Shown here: one piece after another, positions 12,637-15,049 of the stretch | How positions within the stretch are numbered: the stretch's first letter is position 1 | How the letters are laid out: every line of letters begins with the position of its first letter | Assembly (NCBI GenBank): GCA_902464965.1 | Contig: CABQLI010000057.1 | Coordinates: 1-15,049, forward strand | Direction of reading: 5' to 3' | Length of the DNA stretch: 15,049 nucleotides | Source of the DNA: an uncultured Collinsella sp. | GTDB taxonomy: Bacteria > Actinomycetota > Coriobacteriia > Coriobacteriales > Coriobacteriaceae | Notes under the pieces: generated by a model | What the model saw: the letters and a program-made list of their open reading frames with translations, nothing else | Database searches by the model: none | Told to the model about the DNA's origin: nothing | Position numbers and translations under genes: made by a program

Positions 12637-15049
12637 TTGGCGCGCGGATCTGCACAAAACGCCAAAGGCAATAAGGCCAACAACCAACCGGCATCTGCTA
12701 AGGGTGCCGGTTCCCATCTGCGTGCCAATAAGGGCCACGAGTCCGAGTTCGATGATTTCGAGCCCTTGGTCGAGCCCTCGGCCAACCGCGATATCGCCGG
12801 CGTGGTCATTGCCGTTTTGGCGATTGCGTCCTTTATTGCCGTGATTTCGCCGGCGACCGCACCCGTTACGGCTGCGGTTGCCGGTTTCTACCACTTGGGC
12901 TTTGGTCTGGGCGCCTACGTGCTGCCGATCGTCATTTTGCTGTTTGCCGCCACGCTCTTTTTAGGCGAGGACTCGCCGCTCAACGTGCGCTCTGTTGCGG
13001 GCGGCGCTGTGGTCTTTGTGGCCATTGTCTCTATCCTGTCGCTGATGGTGCCGGGTACGACCGACTCGTGCGACCTCATGTTTACGCCGCAGAACCTTTC
13101 CGCGTCGGGCGGCTACATTGGTGCCTTTATCGCAAGTACCTTGCAAAACGCCCTGGGCAAACCTATTGCCATGGTTGTCTTGCTGGGGCTTGTCGTCGTG
13201 GGCCTGGTCATCATCGGCTTTTCGGTGGGCGGCGTTTTGCGCTCTGCTCGCGACCGTGCGGCCGATTTTGCCGAGCGCCGTCGTGCCGATGTTAACGCGA
13301 GTCCGTGGGGTGACGATGAGGCCCTGTCGGTGCCCGGCGTTGCCCGTCCTCACCTGAGCATTCTTCGTCAAAAGGGCTCCGATGCTGCCGTGACCACGGT
13401 CATGGGCAACGATGTGGACCCGGTTTTGGACGATGACGACGAGGACGAGGATCCGTTTGTCGACGTGTCCGATGCCGTGGAAGCTGAGCGCGCTAAGACG
13501 ACGCTGTTGCCGCGCCGCCATGCCAAGAAGGGCAAGGCTGCGCCCAAACTCAATACGAGTGAGCCCGACCCGTCTTGGTCCGAGAGCGAGATTGAGCTCA
13601 CCGAGGGCGATGACGAGGACGACGAGGCTCCGATTGAGACCGCAAAGACATCTTTGCTGCCGCGTCGCCATGAAAAGCGCGACCAGGTAACCGGTCAGCT
13701 TTCGATGGAAGACGACCCCGATAAGATCGACGAGTCCGAGCCGCCGTTTGCCGTGAATCCTGTCTCGGCAGCACCTCAGATCCCCGACTTCTTGAAGTAT
13801 CCCAAGGTTGCCGATGCGTCTGCCTCGAGTGCTGTTGAATCGGCTGCGGCTAGCGATGGGGGAGCGGACGGCGGCGCCGCAGATAACGAGGGCGAAGAAG
13901 AGGACGGCCTCAAGCTTCCGCCACTTGAGATTCTGCATGCCAACCCGCAGTCGGCTTCCTCCGCGTCTTCTGACAAGGAGCTGGAACAGACTGCCGAGTC
14001 GCTTCAGTCCACCTTGCTGGAGTTTGGTCGTAGTGCCCGCGTGGTCGGCTGGATCGCCGGCCCCACGGTGACGACCTTTAAGCTGCAACCTGGCGAGGGC
14101 GAGCGCGTGAGCAAGATTTCGAGCCTCGAGGACGATATCGCGCTATCGCTTGCTGCCCAGTCGGTGCGTATCTTTGCCCCGATCCCCGGCACCTCGCTTG
14201 TGGGTATCGAGATCCCCAATCGCAAGCGCCAGAACGTCAACCTGGGCGACGTGCTTCCCTATGTGAAGGGCGGTCCGCTCGAGCTCGCCATCGGTCGAGA
14301 TGCCGAGGGTACGCCGGTCGTCGCCGACCTTGCCAAGATGCCCCACCTGCTGATCGCCGGTACCACGGGTTCCGGTAAGTCGGTCATGATCAACTCCATC
14401 ATCACGACCTTGCTCATGCGCGCCCTTCCCGAGGACGTTCGCCTGATCATGGTCGACCCCAAGCGCGTCGAGCTTGCGGGCTATAACGGTCTGCCGCATC
14501 TTTACGTGCCTGTAGTGACCGAGCCCAAGCAGGCCGCGAGCGCTCTGCAATGGGCCGTGTCCGAGATGGAGCGTCGCCTGAAGGTCTTCGAGCGTCTCAA
14601 CGTGCGTAAGATCTCGACCTACAACGAAAAGCAGGCCGCCGGCGAGTTTGAGCATTACGACAACCCGCCGCAAAAGATGCCCTACCTGGTCATCATCATT
14701 GACGAGCTCTCGGATCTGATGATGGTTGCCGGTAAGGATGTCGAGGCCTCGATCGTTCGTATCGCCCAGCTGGGCCGTGCCGCCGGTATTCACCTTATCG
14801 TGGCTACGCAGCGCCCCAGCTCCAACGTGGTGACGGGCCTCATCAAGGCCAACATCACCAACCGCATCGCCTTTAACGTCGCCACGGGCATCGACTCGCG
14901 CGTCATTATCGACCAGATGGGTGCCGAAAAGCTTACCGGTTTGGGCGACATGCTGTTCTCCAAGGTCGACTGGGGCAAGCCTCGCCGTATCCAGGGCTGC
15001 TTTGTCTCGGACGACGAAATCAACGAGATTGTCGAGTTTGTCAAGTCGC
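12637..15049 (+). CDS. ftsK: DNA translocase FtsK/SpoIIIE, C-terminus cut by window edge
   Basis: FtsK is a membrane-anchored hexameric ATPase that pumps chromosomal DNA at the division septum and helps resolve dimers. The first 804 residues are in the window. A basic N-terminus precedes about four membrane segments (roughly 53-72, 90-109, 117-137, 178-200). A long acidic low-complexity linker (about 205-445) contains a duplicated LLPRRH motif. The motor follows, with the alpha domain, then Walker A GTTGSGKS (575-582), DPKRVELAGYNGLPHL and Walker B VIIIDELSDLMM (Asp689, Glu690), and LGRAAGIHLIVATQRPSS. The gamma DNA-reading domain should lie past the edge. The start is TTG, one base after the rnj stop, chosen for the GGAGG six bases upstream and the absence of a better start before the first membrane segment. 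It is translationally coupled to rnj. Confidence 0.94.
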   Translation, partial: MARGSAQNAKGNKANNQPASAKGAGSHLRANKGHESEFDDFEPLVEPSANRDIAGVVIAVLAIASFIAVISPATAPVTAAVAGFYHLGFGLGAYVLPIVILLFAATLFLGEDSPLNVRSVAGGAVVFVAIVSILSLMVPGTTDSCDLMFTPQNLSASGGYIGAFIASTLQNALGKPIAMVVLLGLVVVGLVIIGFSVGGVLRSARDRAADFAERRRADVNASPWGDDEALSVPGVARPHLSILRQKGSDAAVTTVMGNDVDPVLDDDDEDEDPFVDVSDAVEAERAKTTLLPRRHAKKGKAAPKLNTSEPDPSWSESEIELTEGDDEDDEAPIETAKTSLLPRRHEKRDQVTGQLSMEDDPDKIDESEPPFAVNPVSAAPQIPDFLKYPKVADASASSAVESAAASDGGADGGAADNEGEEEDGLKLPPLEILHANPQSASSASSDKELEQTAESLQSTLLEFGRSARVVGWIAGPTVTTFKLQPGEGERVSKISSLEDDIALSLAAQSVRIFAPIPGTSLVGIEIPNRKRQNVNLGDVLPYVKGGPLELAIGRDAEGTPVVADLAKMPHLLIAGTTGSGKSVMINSIITTLLMRALPEDVRLIMVDPKRVELAGYNGLPHLYVPVVTEPKQAASALQWAVSEMERRLKVFERLNVRKISTYNEKQAAGEFEHYDNPPQKMPYLVIIIDELSDLMMVAGKDVEASIVRIAQLGRAAGIHLIVATQRPSSNVVTGLIKANITNRIAFNVATGIDSRVIIDQMGAEKLTGLGDMLFSKVDWGKPRRIQGCFVSDDEINEIVEFVKS

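Noticed and set aside
12961..14088. A 375-codon minus-strand open frame opposite ftsK
   Set aside because: Antisense shadow of the FtsK membrane and linker region, with no start signal and no recognisable domain.

Overview
The window looks like chromosomal DNA from a high-GC Gram-positive bacterium. Protein content, gene order and codon style best fit a gut member of the Coriobacteriia, probably Collinsella or a close relative. That name is an inference from overall resemblance, not from a search. Almost everything is housekeeping: eleven protein genes (the last cut by the window edge) plus the tail of a 5S rRNA gene.

Layout. Positions 1-35 are the 3' end of a 5S rRNA, followed by a strong rho-independent terminator (75-103) that closes an rRNA operon. 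An AT-richer stretch follows (about 104-900). It holds a minus-strand gene for a small, unrecognised, probably tail-anchored membrane protein (168-635) and the control region of a small heat-shock protein, Hsp20 (913-1344). Hsp20 converges on a WalJ/YycJ-type metallo-beta-lactamase-fold hydrolase (1427-2236, minus), and the two share a bidirectional terminator. Divergent from walJ is tilS (2285-3823), followed by hpt (3971-4519) and ftsH (4521-6647). This tilS-hpt-ftsH order is conserved in many Gram-positives. Hpt and ftsH are one base apart, and a terminator closes the unit.

Just after that terminator lies a striking near-perfect palindrome: two 23-base arms around a 12-base centre, 6717-6774. 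It resembles a REP-type mobile repeat. Next come a class I/II aminotransferase (6836-8020) and a PHP-domain metal-dependent phosphoesterase (8186-9007), which converge on an RlmD/TrmA-family 23S rRNA uracil-C5 methyltransferase (9086-10534, minus) with an unusual 80-residue basic N-terminal tail.

The 430-bp gap between the divergent rRNA methyltransferase gene and rnj (10535-10964) has no convincing gene but several strong inverted repeats, including a possible H-type pseudoknot and a 14-bp interrupted hairpin. It may be a long structured leader of rnj or a separate small RNA. It and the palindrome are the two least explained parts of the window. RNase J (rnj, 10965-12635) is followed after one base by ftsK (12637 to beyond the edge). 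ftsK starts at a TTG whose Shine-Dalgarno lies inside the end of rnj.

As a whole the window serves translation and RNA quality (5S rRNA, tilS, the rRNA methyltransferase, RNase J), protein quality control (Hsp20, FtsH), purine salvage (hpt) and chromosome segregation or cell-wall-linked functions (ftsK, walJ). I found no phage, CRISPR, insertion-sequence gene, tRNA gene or defence system.
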